DNA of 64,000 nt from Shimazuella soli (lineage in GTDB: Bacteria; Bacillota; Bacilli; Thermoactinomycetales; Thermoactinomycetaceae). The position numbers and the translations under genes are program-made. Below, in pieces: positions 41,738 through 49,847 of this stretch (the stretch's first letter is position 1; each line of letters opens with the position of its first letter). Under the pieces are notes generated by a model. That model made no database searches. It was given only the letters and a program-made list of their open reading frames with translations, and was not told where the DNA came from. The stretch spans positions 606,269-670,268 of the forward strand of contig NZ_JAKWBN010000001.1 of the NCBI RefSeq assembly GCF_022511585.1. Reading direction: 5' to 3'.

Positions 41738-43483
41738 ATGCAGCATTCGGAAAAGAAAAATAAAGTTCGTTCAGTCATGATTGGGTTCACACTCATGGTG
41801 CTACTGAGTTGTGTATTAATACGATTATTGTGGATTCAAACATTTGATTCAAAAGAATTATTAGCAATGGCAGAGAAGCGGTGGGAAAATTCTAACTCCA
41901 TCTTGCATGCGAAGCGTGGTTCCATCTATGATCGAACCAAACAAGAAGCTTATACATGGGAAGTACCAGGTTATTATTTTGTTGCTGATCCAAGTCAAAT
42001 TAAGGATGTCTCCCAAACAGCGAAAATATTATCTCCACTACTGGAAATACCAGTTGGAGTGTTAGAAGAGAAGCTTTCTCTTAAAAAAAAGGCTGTTGAA
42101 ATCAAGTATGAAGGGAAAGGGAAATATTCCCCCTCTATATATAGCAAAATATTTGCTTTAAAGAAAAAAGGTAAAGTTGCTGGTATATATGGATATCCCA
42201 CACATATGAGAGAGTATAATAGTTCAGAGTTGGCGCATGTATTAGGCTTTTTAAATAGCAATGGTGATGCTGTTGGTGGTGTAGAGCAAGTCTATGATAA
42301 ATGGCTCCGTGGTGTAGATGGTACCATTAAATATCATAAAGCCAAAAATGGAATGAGGATCTCAGATGGACCAGAAACATTTAAACCGCCTGTAAACGGA
42401 AAAGATTTAATCTTATCAATTGATGCTAAAATACAACATGAAACAGAAGACGCAATAAATGAAGCAATGAAAAAATATCAGGCAAAAGGTGCTACTGCAA
42501 TTGTAGCGGATCCTAAAACAGGCGAAATATTGTCGATGGTAAGTAGGCCTACATTTGATCCCCAAAATATAGCAAAGACTTTTGATCCAGCAAAAAATGG
42601 ACATAATATTGCCGTTGAGAGTCAATATGAACCAGGTTCCACTTTTAAAATTGTTACATTGGCTGCAAGCATAAATGAAAAGTTATTTAAACCCAATGCA
42701 ACATTTGCTTCCGGTTCTATTAAAGTTGGAGATCGAACTTTTCACGACTCCAATCGTAGTGGATGGGGGACCATTACGTATCAACGTGCTGTAGAATTAT
42801 CAAGCAATGTAGGATTTATTCATCTAGGTCAACAACTTGGAGCAGAAAAACTGTCCGATTATATTCGCCGTTTTGGATTTGGTAGTATTACCGAAAAATT
42901 TGGGAAAAGAACAGGGATTGATTTACCTGCTGAAGGTAAAGGATATTATTATAATCGCGCCTTGTATCCAGTAGAGTTAGCGGCTAGTTCATTTGGACAA
43001 GGTATTTCTGTTACTCCAATTCAACAGATTGCAGCGATCTCTGCTATTGCTAATAATGGTTATTGGGTCAAGCCCCATGTATTAAAAGAAGTAGTGGATC
43101 CACGTACCAAGAAAGAAGTGTATCAATATCCTATCACGAAGCATCAGATTATAGAACCACAAACAGCGACAAAAGTAAGGCAAATTTTACGTGGAGTAGT
43201 TCTAAATGGAACAGCAAAAGCTGCTAATTCGCCTGATTTTGAAGTTGCAGGTAAAACGGGAACGGCACAGATTCCTGATCCAAAAGGGGGATATATTCCA
43301 AATGAATATATTGTATCCTTTATCGGATTTGCTCCTTCCAGCCATCCTGATGTGGTAATATATGTGGCTTTTGACAGGCCGACTATGAATTTTTCCAGCA
43401 TGTCCGGTGGAGCAATTGCAGCACCTGTTGCCCGTGAAATTTTAGAAAAAATATTACCAATACGCCAAGTAACAAGTAAATAG
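41738..43483 (+). CDS. Class B penicillin-binding protein (FtsI/PBP2B/SpoVD family)
   Basis: A 581-residue peptidoglycan transpeptidase with one N-terminal membrane helix, a dimerisation domain (RGSIYDRTKQEAYT, MREYNSSELAHVLGF) and the transpeptidase domain with catalytic STFK (EPGSTFKIVTLAA), SSN (ELSSNVGF) and KTG (AGKTGTAQIP). It ends right after the transpeptidase domain, so the C-terminal PASTA domains of Bacillus PBP2B and SpoVD are absent. Only one such gene is present where Bacillus has two (pbpB and spoVD). Whether it serves division, cortex synthesis or both is open. Confidence 0.93.
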   Translation: MQHSEKKNKVRSVMIGFTLMVLLSCVLIRLLWIQTFDSKELLAMAEKRWENSNSILHAKRGSIYDRTKQEAYTWEVPGYYFVADPSQIKDVSQTAKILSPLLEIPVGVLEEKLSLKKKAVEIKYEGKGKYSPSIYSKIFALKKKGKVAGIYGYPTHMREYNSSELAHVLGFLNSNGDAVGGVEQVYDKWLRGVDGTIKYHKAKNGMRISDGPETFKPPVNGKDLILSIDAKIQHETEDAINEAMKKYQAKGATAIVADPKTGEILSMVSRPTFDPQNIAKTFDPAKNGHNIAVESQYEPGSTFKIVTLAASINEKLFKPNATFASGSIKVGDRTFHDSNRSGWGTITYQRAVELSSNVGFIHLGQQLGAEKLSDYIRRFGFGSITEKFGKRTGIDLPAEGKGYYYNRALYPVELAASSFGQGISVTPIQQIAAISAIANNGYWVKPHVLKEVVDPRTKKEVYQYPITKHQIIEPQTATKVRQILRGVVLNGTAKAANSPDFEVAGKTGTAQIPDPKGGYIPNEYIVSFIGFAPSSHPDVVIYVAFDRPTMNFSSMSGGAIAAPVAREILEKILPIRQVTSK

Positions 43484-43541
43484 CCGGTGTATTGACCTTC
43501 CAGAGGTACAGCCCGCTATATGAAGATTATGTTTTTCTTAT

Positions 43542-43667
43542 CTACCAAAAAAGACTCTTTGTGATGGAGTCTTTTTTGTCTTTCCTACGTTTTCCTCCTC
43601 TTACAAAGTACCGAATACCAATCAGAGGGATAGAGATTGCAGTTGCAAGCAAGATACCTACAAACAT
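43542..43667 (-). CDS. Possible small membrane peptide
   Basis: A 41-residue frame from an ATG with AAAGG ten bases upstream, with one hydrophobic segment (MFVGILLATAISIPLIGIRYF) and a strongly basic tail. The terminator hairpin lies inside its 3' end, which argues against it. Kept as a doubtful gene. Confidence 0.25.
   Translation of the reverse strand: MFVGILLATAISIPLIGIRYFVRGGKRRKDKKDSITKSLFW
43547..43577. terminator. Terminator ending the mraZ operon
   Basis: AAAAAAGACTC and GAGTCTTTTTT form an 11-base stem; active both ways. It ends the cluster directly after the PBP gene. Confidence 0.85.
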
Positions 43668-43819
43668 GATTCTCAATCCTTTCTTTTGTTTGTCTCTAAT
43701 TTGCACTTGTTGTATAAAGTTTGCCTGATGCAAAAATGTTTTTTATACATGTATGTCGGCAAGTGGCAAAATGTTATGGTCTAGGGACTATTTTTATTTT
43801 TTTCTTAGATGGACACAAC

Positions 43820-43850
43820 AAACCCGCCCGGTTATGTTAGGGCGGGTTTT
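43820..43850. terminator. Hairpin between convergent units
   Basis: AAACCCGCCC and GGGCGGGTTT form a ten-base perfect stem next to the stop of the DUF975 gene. T-runs are short on both sides. Confidence 0.6.
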
Positions 43851-43856
43851 ATCTAT

Positions 43857-44516
43857 CTATTGTTGTCCGCTGACCTTCAAATAAAATTTCGCATTTGTTA
43901 CATGGATGACAGGAATGAGCCAGAAATATCCGATTCCCAATGTAAGAATACAGAGGATGCCCCAGCCGATAAAGGACAAACTTAGGACAAAATAATGCCA
44001 TTTATGTCCATGCATGATTTGTATACTCTTTTTCATTGCTTGTCTGACATTTAATTCGGGATGATCAACCAATATATATGGGGTCATAGCATAGCAGTAT
44101 GCTTTATAAATACCAGGAATGATCAAAAGTAAGCACCATAGCAGAATATAAATACTAGGGACAATAGTCCCTCGAATTGCTCGGAATATCTGTTTTCCAT
44201 TTTTTAGAAAGATAAATAAATACCGGACGTGAACAGATTCATTACGTGAAATGGATAAAAAGACAAAGGTTAATCCAAAGGAAAGAGTGCTCATTAAGAC
44301 AAGGGATGTAGCAATATCCAAAACTGTGTACCAGATAGGTTGTTCAATTGGCATTCCATAAGTGAATAAACTATAAAGATTGACAAGTTCACCGATAAGC
44401 ATCAGGGGAGCATATAAGAAGAAGAAGATCAAAAGGCAAAGGTATACAAATCCCCATCGTCCCTTCAAAGAATGAAAAGCAGATTTTTGTAATTGAAAGT
44501 AATGCAATAATTTCAC
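43857..44516 (-). CDS. DUF975 family membrane protein
   Basis: A 219-residue integral membrane protein with about five or six helices. The late block VRQAMKKSIQIMHGHKWHYFVLSLSFIGWGILCILTLGIGYFWLIPVIHVTNAKFYL is typical of DUF975 proteins of Firmicutes. Function unknown; members are thought to be envelope proteins. It is monocistronic and convergent with the mraZ operon. Confidence 0.85.
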   Translation of the reverse strand: MKLLHYFQLQKSAFHSLKGRWGFVYLCLLIFFFLYAPLMLIGELVNLYSLFTYGMPIEQPIWYTVLDIATSLVLMSTLSFGLTFVFLSISRNESVHVRYLFIFLKNGKQIFRAIRGTIVPSIYILLWCLLLIIPGIYKAYCYAMTPYILVDHPELNVRQAMKKSIQIMHGHKWHYFVLSLSFIGWGILCILTLGIGYFWLIPVIHVTNAKFYLKVSGQQ

Positions 44517-44961
44517 TCCTATTTTATTTTTTTACTAGTGTTGAAAATAGAGGGTATTACGAACACATTTGAAGATTGAGTCTAGTGAGTTGAATGTAGA
44601 TGATAATAAGCTGTATGGACCGAAGATAAAAAAGGAAATTAATTTCTCTCGCATTTTGTCTGAAATAAATCATATAATTAAGTTTAGATTCGAACCTTTT
44701 TAATAGACAAGATGTGAGGTAATATTTAAAAATTGTAAACCTTTACATGTTAAAAGTAAATATATTTTTTATATATAGATAGAACTGAATGCTGTTTTTT
44801 GTTTTCAACATGGAATGTTCACCCTTTAGGGTTGAAAGCGAGTATAAAGTATATTACATTGGTTTTTGGGATTTACAATGTGGAAAATATCTGCGAAGTG
44901 CGATAGAAGAGAAAAACAAAAATACTCGTAGAGACTTTAATATGAGGGAGGAGCGAGTTTT
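44517..44961. other. AT-rich gene-free stretch
   Basis: About 440 bases with no convincing gene. At 44820-44845 a small CCC/GGG hairpin is followed by GTTGAAAGCGAG, a sequence similar to the left part of the IS605-like relic (ATGAAAGCGA at 23859), but this is too short to call. An open frame at 44789-45034 has no ribosome site and is not listed. Confidence 0.5.
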
Positions 44962-45120
44962 TTGGAAATGGTCAAATCCTTTGCTAAAAAGTTTTATCGA
45001 GGCTTGCTGTTTATTGTTTTGCTTGCTATTTTAATGCTTTGTACGATCTTATTTATTACCTTTTTAGCCGATCCTTCAAGAATGATTGAAACGATTAAAG
45101 GTACCTTTGGAATAACATAA
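44962..45120 (+). CDS. Small single-pass membrane protein
   Basis: A 52-residue protein from TTG at 44962, eight bases after GGGAGGAG. It has a basic amphipathic N-terminus (MVKSFAKKFYRGL), one long hydrophobic helix (LFIVLLAILMLCTILFITFL) and a short outside tail. Too short to assign. The good ribosome site and membrane topology make it a likely real small gene. Confidence 0.5.
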   Translation: MEMVKSFAKKFYRGLLFIVLLAILMLCTILFITFLADPSRMIETIKGTFGIT

Positions 45121-45179
45121 GATAATAATGAATAGCTAGTAGCAGTTATGGAGAAAGTTGTATATAATATTACCAACAA

Positions 45180-45412
45180 GTGAGGATAGGGAAGAGTAAG
45201 CATCCCCTTTTATAAAGAGAAGAGAACCCTTGGCTGTGAGGTTTTCGATAAAAGATTGCTGAATGTCGCCCTTGAACTGTCTTTCTGAAAGAAGTAGGAA
45301 AGATCGGATGATGTCCGTTATCATGATGAGTGCACAAACTTTTTATTTGTTTGTGAACAAAGGTGGCACCGCGAAACCAGTCTTTTCGTCCTTTGAGATG
45401 AAAAGGCTTTTT
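45180..45412 (+). promoter_or_regulatory. T-box riboswitch (probable tRNA-Val type) before folC
   Basis: The leader contains stem I features (GAGTA, AGAGAAGAGA, GGCTGTGAG) and a specifier region reading GAATGTCGCCCTTGAA, with a GTC valine triplet at 45265-45267. The T-box sequence AAAGGTGGCACCGCG lies at 45359-45373, followed by a terminator stem and T-run at about 45379-45412. A TATAAT at 45163-45168 may be its -10. T-boxes read uncharged tRNA and normally control synthetase or amino-acid genes; here only folC and murC follow. The specifier reading is by eye and tentative; the T-box call itself is firm. Confidence 0.9.
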
Positions 45413-45660
45413 TATTTATATAAAGGAGTGACGCATTAATTTATTGAACTAAAGTACATCGGACTGAAATGGGATAAATACTGGTAAAAAAAAGGGGAGA
45501 AACTTATAAATAAAAACGTGCAAAATAGAAGCGATAATTGCAAATTTACAAACTTAATCTATGAGAGCTAGGACTGTTCTCCTGCCTCTATATATTGACG
45601 AATAATCTTCTACCGTGCAAAATGAACAACGAGAAGTTTTCTAAGGAGGAAGCCAAAGGT
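45413..45660 (+). other. 250-base leader between T-box and folC
   Basis: An AAGGAG site follows the T-box terminator (about 45423), but after it all frames are closed within a few codons. No trace of valyl-tRNA synthetase sequence is recognisable. It looks like a deletion scar. Confidence 0.5.
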
Positions 45661-46950
45661 ATGTTGCAAACAGCAAATGATGTCTGGAATTGGTTGTCAA
45701 GTCATACTCCTGCAAAAATACGTCCAGGGTTAGAGCGAATGGAACATGTATTGGAAGAGTTGGGTCACCCCGAAAGACGTTTAAAGGTGATCCATATTGC
45801 AGGAACCAATGGGAAAGGTTCTGTAGCAGCAATGCTATCGAGTGTATTACAAGAGGCAGGTTATTCGGTAGGACTTTTCACCTCTCCAGAACTTACGCAT
45901 TGGAGTGACCGTATTCAATTAAATGGAGAAGGAATTCCGGAACAAGAGTTGATTCGCTGGACGGAACGCCTTCGTCCTATCGTAGAAAAGATGGACGAGC
46001 CTCCAACAGAATTTGAATATTGGACATTGATTGCACTTTGTTATTTTGCATATGAAGCAACCCCTTGGTTTACCATTATGGAAACTGGTCTAGGTGGGCG
46101 ATTGGATTCAACCAATGTAGTTTATCCATTAGTCAGTATCATTACAGAGATTGATCGTGATCATATGGAGTTTCTAGGTTCTACCATCGAGGAGATCGCT
46201 TTAGAAAAAGCGGGGATTATTAAGTCTGGAGTACCAGTAGTGACCAGTACGAAAGGCGAAGAAGGACTAACAGTTTTGGAAAAGGTGGCGAATGAAAGAC
46301 ATAGCAAATTTTATGCATTCGGCAAAGATTTTGATGTTCAAGCTATTTCACATGATGAGAAGGGGCAATCCTTCCATTTTACCAGCAAAATGTTAGAAGA
46401 AAAATTTTGCATCCAGTTAAAAGGGAAGCATCAACTCGCGAATGCAGGGGCAGCTATCATGGCGATTTCCATTCTATGTAGTCAGTATGCGACCATTGTA
46501 GAAACAAGTCATTTGGAAAAAGGACTGGCAAAAGCAACTTGGCCGGGACGTATGGAAGAAGTTAGCAGGCATCCAATCGTTTTACTGGATGGAGCACATA
46601 ATGCATCTGGGGTAAGGGCCTTAGCGGATACCCTACGTAATCATTATACATATGAAAAGTTATTTGTTGTCTTTGCCATGATGAAAGAAAAAGAATCAGA
46701 AATGATACAGCCACTTCTCCCGCTTGCCTATCATATTGTAACTACAGAAGTATCGAATCAAAAGCGTAGTCGGACAGCAAAGAATTTGATGGATATCATT
46801 TTAGCTCAAAATCCGAACCAATCTGTAGAAGCTATTGCATCTGCCGAACAGGCACTGCAAACCGTCCAAGCGCAAGCAGGACCAGATGATATGATTGTGG
46901 TTGCAGGTTCACTATATTTGATCGCCCAAATTAGACCACTATTTATGTAG
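45661..46950 (+). CDS. folC: Folylpolyglutamate synthase / dihydrofolate synthase FolC
   Basis: ATP-dependent Mur-ligase-family enzyme of 429 residues that adds glutamate to folates. It has KVIHIAGTNGKGSVAAMLSS (P-loop), GLFTSPEL, METGLGGRLDSTN, ITEIDRDHMEFLGSTIEEIALEKAGIIK and WPGRMEEV..LDGAHN. I start at ATG 45661, where MLQTANDVWNWL aligns with the usual N-terminus and AAGGAGG lies 11 bases upstream; the frame is open from 45595. In B. subtilis folC follows valS; here the T-box precedes it directly. Confidence 0.95.
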   Translation: MLQTANDVWNWLSSHTPAKIRPGLERMEHVLEELGHPERRLKVIHIAGTNGKGSVAAMLSSVLQEAGYSVGLFTSPELTHWSDRIQLNGEGIPEQELIRWTERLRPIVEKMDEPPTEFEYWTLIALCYFAYEATPWFTIMETGLGGRLDSTNVVYPLVSIITEIDRDHMEFLGSTIEEIALEKAGIIKSGVPVVTSTKGEEGLTVLEKVANERHSKFYAFGKDFDVQAISHDEKGQSFHFTSKMLEEKFCIQLKGKHQLANAGAAIMAISILCSQYATIVETSHLEKGLAKATWPGRMEEVSRHPIVLLDGAHNASGVRALADTLRNHYTYEKLFVVFAMMKEKESEMIQPLLPLAYHIVTTEVSNQKRSRTAKNLMDIILAQNPNQSVEAIASAEQALQTVQAQAGPDDMIVVAGSLYLIAQIRPLFM

Positions 46951-46967
46951 ACATAAGAGAGGATGGG

Positions 46968-48350
46968 ATGAATTTGACAAAACAGCATGTCCATTTTATC
47001 GGTATAGGTGGCTACGGCATGAGCGCGATTGCTCGTGTTTTGCTTGACTTGGAATATGAAGTATCTGGTTCTGACGTGGAGAAAAATGCCCTTGTGGAGA
47101 AACTTATGGATCGAGGTGCAACTGTTACGATCGGCCACCGAGCGGAGAATGTGATCGGAGCAGACAAAATTGTTTATTCCACCAGTATCGCAGCCGATAA
47201 TGTGGAATTAGTGGAAGCCACAAAGAGAAGAATTCCAACCTATCATCGTTCCGAAATGCTTGCTGAATTGCTAAACAGCAAGAAGGGGATAGCGGTAGCA
47301 GGGGCACATGGGAAGACAACCACTTCTTCAATGTTAGCTCAAACACTGGAAATCTGTGATGTAGATCCAACCTATATCATAGGCGGGGAGATTGTTGGGC
47401 TAAAATCGAATGCCAAAGCAGGCAAGAGCGACTATGTTGTGGCAGAAGCGGATGAGAGTGACGGGTCTTTTTTAGCGTATCAACCTCATCTGGCAATTGT
47501 TACCAACATTGAAGCTGATCACTTGGAAAATTATGATAATGATTTTGAGAAGTTAAAACAAGCCTATGTAGAATTTATCAATCAAGTACGACCTGAAGGC
47601 ACAGCAATTATTGGCTGGGATGATGCGCATGTTCGCAGCATTGCACCTCAATTGACCAGTAATGTGATCACTTATGGCATTGACCATCCTGCGGATTATA
47701 TGGCAAAAGAGATAAAGCCAGAAGGACATCTCATTTCATTTGCCGTTTATCAAGGAGAAGAGCGATTAGGCAAAGTGACCTTACAAAAACCTGGTAAACA
47801 CAATGTATTAAATGCTCTTGCCGTTGTGATTGCGAGTCTTACACTTGGTCTGTCATTTGATGAAATTGCAGCTGCTCTGTATCAATTTCAAGGAGCGAAA
47901 CGTCGTTTTCAAATCATTGGAGAAGTAAATCAAGTTCTAGTAGTTGATGACTATGCACACCATCCAACGGAGATCGCGGCAACACTAAAAGCAGCAAAAG
48001 CACTAAATCGTAGAATTGTTGTCGTTTTCCAACCACAGCGTTATTCTCGTACACATCTGCTGATGAAAGAATTTAGTGAGTCTTTTGCTGAGGCAGATGA
48101 AGTAATTATCAATACACTATATGCACCAGCCGGTGAAGCTCCTATCCCTGGTGTAAGTGCAGAACGTTTGGCAGAATTAATCAAAGAAAACAGCAATCCC
48201 AATACGATATTTCTAGCAGAGCATATTCAGGTGATCGATCATCTTATGACCCATTGTAAAGCGGGTGATTTGGTATTTACGATGGGTGCAGGTGATATCT
48301 GGCGTGTATCTCATGGCTTGGTAGAAGAACTGAATAAGATTGCAAAATAG
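46968..48350 (+). CDS. murC: UDP-N-acetylmuramate--L-alanine ligase MurC
   Basis: A 460-residue cytoplasmic ligase that adds the first L-alanine to UDP-MurNAc. It has the N-terminal HFIGIGGYGMSAIA Rossmann motif, the P-loop VAGAHGKTTTSSML, EADESDGSF, NIEADHLENYDN and DDYAHHPTEIAATLKAA. A GAGAGGATGGG site precedes the ATG, 17 bases after folC. In Bacillus murC lies elsewhere, so the folC-murC pairing differs and would place a wall-synthesis step under the T-box. Confidence 0.96.
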   Translation: MNLTKQHVHFIGIGGYGMSAIARVLLDLEYEVSGSDVEKNALVEKLMDRGATVTIGHRAENVIGADKIVYSTSIAADNVELVEATKRRIPTYHRSEMLAELLNSKKGIAVAGAHGKTTTSSMLAQTLEICDVDPTYIIGGEIVGLKSNAKAGKSDYVVAEADESDGSFLAYQPHLAIVTNIEADHLENYDNDFEKLKQAYVEFINQVRPEGTAIIGWDDAHVRSIAPQLTSNVITYGIDHPADYMAKEIKPEGHLISFAVYQGEERLGKVTLQKPGKHNVLNALAVVIASLTLGLSFDEIAAALYQFQGAKRRFQIIGEVNQVLVVDDYAHHPTEIAATLKAAKALNRRIVVVFQPQRYSRTHLLMKEFSESFAEADEVIINTLYAPAGEAPIPGVSAERLAELIKENSNPNTIFLAEHIQVIDHLMTHCKAGDLVFTMGAGDIWRVSHGLVEELNKIAK

Positions 48351-48412
48351 CATTATTCTGCTTGAACAAAAAATGATCTAGACACCTTTGAGCCTAGTTC
48401 ATCGTAGGATGT

Positions 48413-48440
48413 CCGACATAGCATATATGTCGGCTTTTTG
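48413..48440 (+). terminator. Terminator of folC-murC
   Basis: CCGACA and TGTCGG around a nine-base loop, then CTTTTTG. Confidence 0.75.
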
Positions 48441-48524
48441 TTTGAGATGTCAGGTAAAATTGAGTTATCTGGGCACCTATGGTAAGGTGAAGGATGGTAA
48501 AGTTCAACAAGGGAGGATATTACC

Positions 48525-49157
48525 TTGGTACATAAAAGTTTAAAATGGGTTTGTTTCATTGTACTTATCTTTAGTGTTCTAATTGGTTGTTCCAAACCAG
48601 CCAGCGATGTTCCTAAGCAGACAGCACAAAATGATGTAACCAGTTTAAATTGGCAAGTTCCCAAGTTTCAAGCAACGGATCAAAATGGAAAAACAGTTAC
48701 GAATGATACCCTGAAAGGGAAAGTTTGGCTAACCCATTTTCTTTTCACTCGCTGTCCTAATATTTGTCCGCCTATGACCGCAAATTTAGCAAAGGTGCAA
48801 AAAGAAATTGAAAAAGAAGGCATACCTGCAACAATGGTCTCCTTTACGGTCAATCCGGAATATGATAAACCAGACGTCTTGAAAAAATTTGGACAAGATC
48901 ATGGAGCCAATTTGACAAACTGGTATTTTCTCACAGGATACTCATTTACAGATATTCAGAAGTTAGGAAAAGATGCTTTTAAAGGTCAGATCAGTAAAGT
49001 GGAAAGCAATGATCCCAATACGGTGCTCTATAATCACCCATCGCAGTTTTACTTAGTAGATCAAACCGGGAAAGTTCGCAAGTTTTATGATGGGTTAAAA
49101 CCAGATGTCAAGCAAATTGCAGCAGATGTGAAGCAGATAGTAGGGAAGGGGAAATAA
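48525..49157 (+). CDS. SCO1/SenC-type copper chaperone lipoprotein
   Basis: A 210-residue lipoprotein (lipobox VLIGC) with a thioredoxin-like fold. The copper ligands CPNIC (Cys-x-x-x-Cys) in FLFTRCPNICPPM and a later His in YNHPSQFYLVD are present. SCO proteins such as B. subtilis YpmQ load the CuA centre of cytochrome c oxidase. TTG start after AGGGAGGAT. It is monocistronic; no oxidase genes are nearby. Confidence 0.93.
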   Translation: MVHKSLKWVCFIVLIFSVLIGCSKPASDVPKQTAQNDVTSLNWQVPKFQATDQNGKTVTNDTLKGKVWLTHFLFTRCPNICPPMTANLAKVQKEIEKEGIPATMVSFTVNPEYDKPDVLKKFGQDHGANLTNWYFLTGYSFTDIQKLGKDAFKGQISKVESNDPNTVLYNHPSQFYLVDQTGKVRKFYDGLKPDVKQIAADVKQIVGKGK

Positions 49158-49234
49158 TTCCTTTTTTCGATTAACATGAACAGAGTTAGTTGATCTGATA
49201 ACTTCTTATTAAGTGGACATTTAGAAAATGATCT

Positions 49235-49262
49235 ATGACTCTGCCGAGAATCATGTTACAAT
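49235..49262 (+). promoter_or_regulatory. Promoter of the G+C-rich orphan gene
   Basis: ATGACT (49235-49240) and TACAAT (49257-49262) with 16-base spacing in AT-rich host-like sequence, about 30 bases before the G+C-rich gene. Confidence 0.5.
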
Positions 49263-49290
49263 CGATATAACCTAATCCTTTGGAGGACCT

Positions 49291-49575
49291 GTGGTCGAGA
49301 ATCACACCCCTGAGGTGTTCGCTGTGTACCGGACCGACGCGGCTCGGGAGGAGCGTCGAATCGATCAGCTCCCGGAAGTTCAGAAGCTGCTCACGCGTGC
49401 TCTGACCTTCTGCACCGAAGCATCCAAGACCGCCAGGCAGAACGATGACAAGCCCCTCACCAACAAGGTGGGGCGGGTCGCGATGGCCGCTGAGAAGATC
49501 AGCGAGAAGGTCGGAGCGAAGGTACTCGTCCCGGAGGGAGACATCGAATCCCTGAAGCAGCTCCTTGAGGGCTAG
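49291..49575 (+). CDS. G+C-rich orphan helical protein
   Basis: A 94-residue protein with GTG start and a GGAGG site four bases upstream. Counted by eye, two sequence lines inside it are 62-65 percent G+C, against about 40 percent around. Third codon positions are almost all G or C. The protein is soluble and mainly helical (REERRIDQLPEVQKLLTRALTFCTEASKTARQ, then a Lys/Glu/Ala-rich half). I do not recognise it; composition suggests a recent origin in an actinobacterium or one of its phages or plasmids. Confidence 0.7.
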   Translation: MVENHTPEVFAVYRTDAAREERRIDQLPEVQKLLTRALTFCTEASKTARQNDDKPLTNKVGRVAMAAEKISEKVGAKVLVPEGDIESLKQLLEG

Positions 49576-49585
49576 GGATGAAACC

Positions 49586-49640
49586 GCTACTGATACATGT
49601 AAATGTATTAGTAGCCGGGGCAGCAACATAATGTTGCCCC
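49586..49640 (+). repeat. Two inverted repeats after the G+C-rich gene
   Basis: GCTACTGATACAT/ATGTATTAGTAGC (49586-49598 with 49603-49615, one mismatch) and GGGG-CAACAT/ATGTTGCCCC (49617-49640, with a small bulge). A third stem, CCACC/GGTGG, follows at 49655-49673 with a T-run. They may be terminators or recombination sites. Confidence 0.6.
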
Positions 49641-49649
49641 AACCCGTAA

Positions 49650-49778
49650 AATTCACCACCGTACATTGGTGGTTTTTATTTTACATGGGCGATTGTTCCA
49701 GCTGTTATGGCATTTATCTGTGTTTCCCTGATGGGGAATGAGCGAGCAGCAAGTTCTGGCAAACTAGCGACCGAATAA
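49650..49778 (+). pseudogene. Possible 3' remnant of a membrane transporter gene
   Basis: A 42-codon frame without a start, with one hydrophobic helix (GGFYFTWAIVPAVMAFICVSLM) and a polar tail, closed by a stop before a terminator. It reads like the last helix of a multi-pass transporter whose 5' part was lost, perhaps when the G+C-rich cassette arrived. Chance is not excluded. Confidence 0.3.
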
Positions 49779-49786
49779 AAATTAGG

Positions 49787-49818
49787 AAAGCAACTCTATC
49801 AAAAAGAGTTGCTTTTTT
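49787..49818 (+). terminator. Terminator
   Basis: AAAGCAACTCT and AGAGTTGCTTT form an 11-base perfect stem before T residues. It fits the end of the remnant gene described just upstream. Confidence 0.85.
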
Positions 49819-49847
49819 GATATGATAATCTCAAAAAATAGAAATGA

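Noticed and set aside
44789-45034. 81-codon frame before the small membrane protein
   Set aside because: No ribosome site, and it overlaps a better supported small gene in another frame.
49186-49659. 157-codon minus-strand frame over the G+C-rich gene
   Set aside because: Long antisense frames are expected opposite high-G+C coding sequence; the plus-strand gene has promoter, ribosome site and start.
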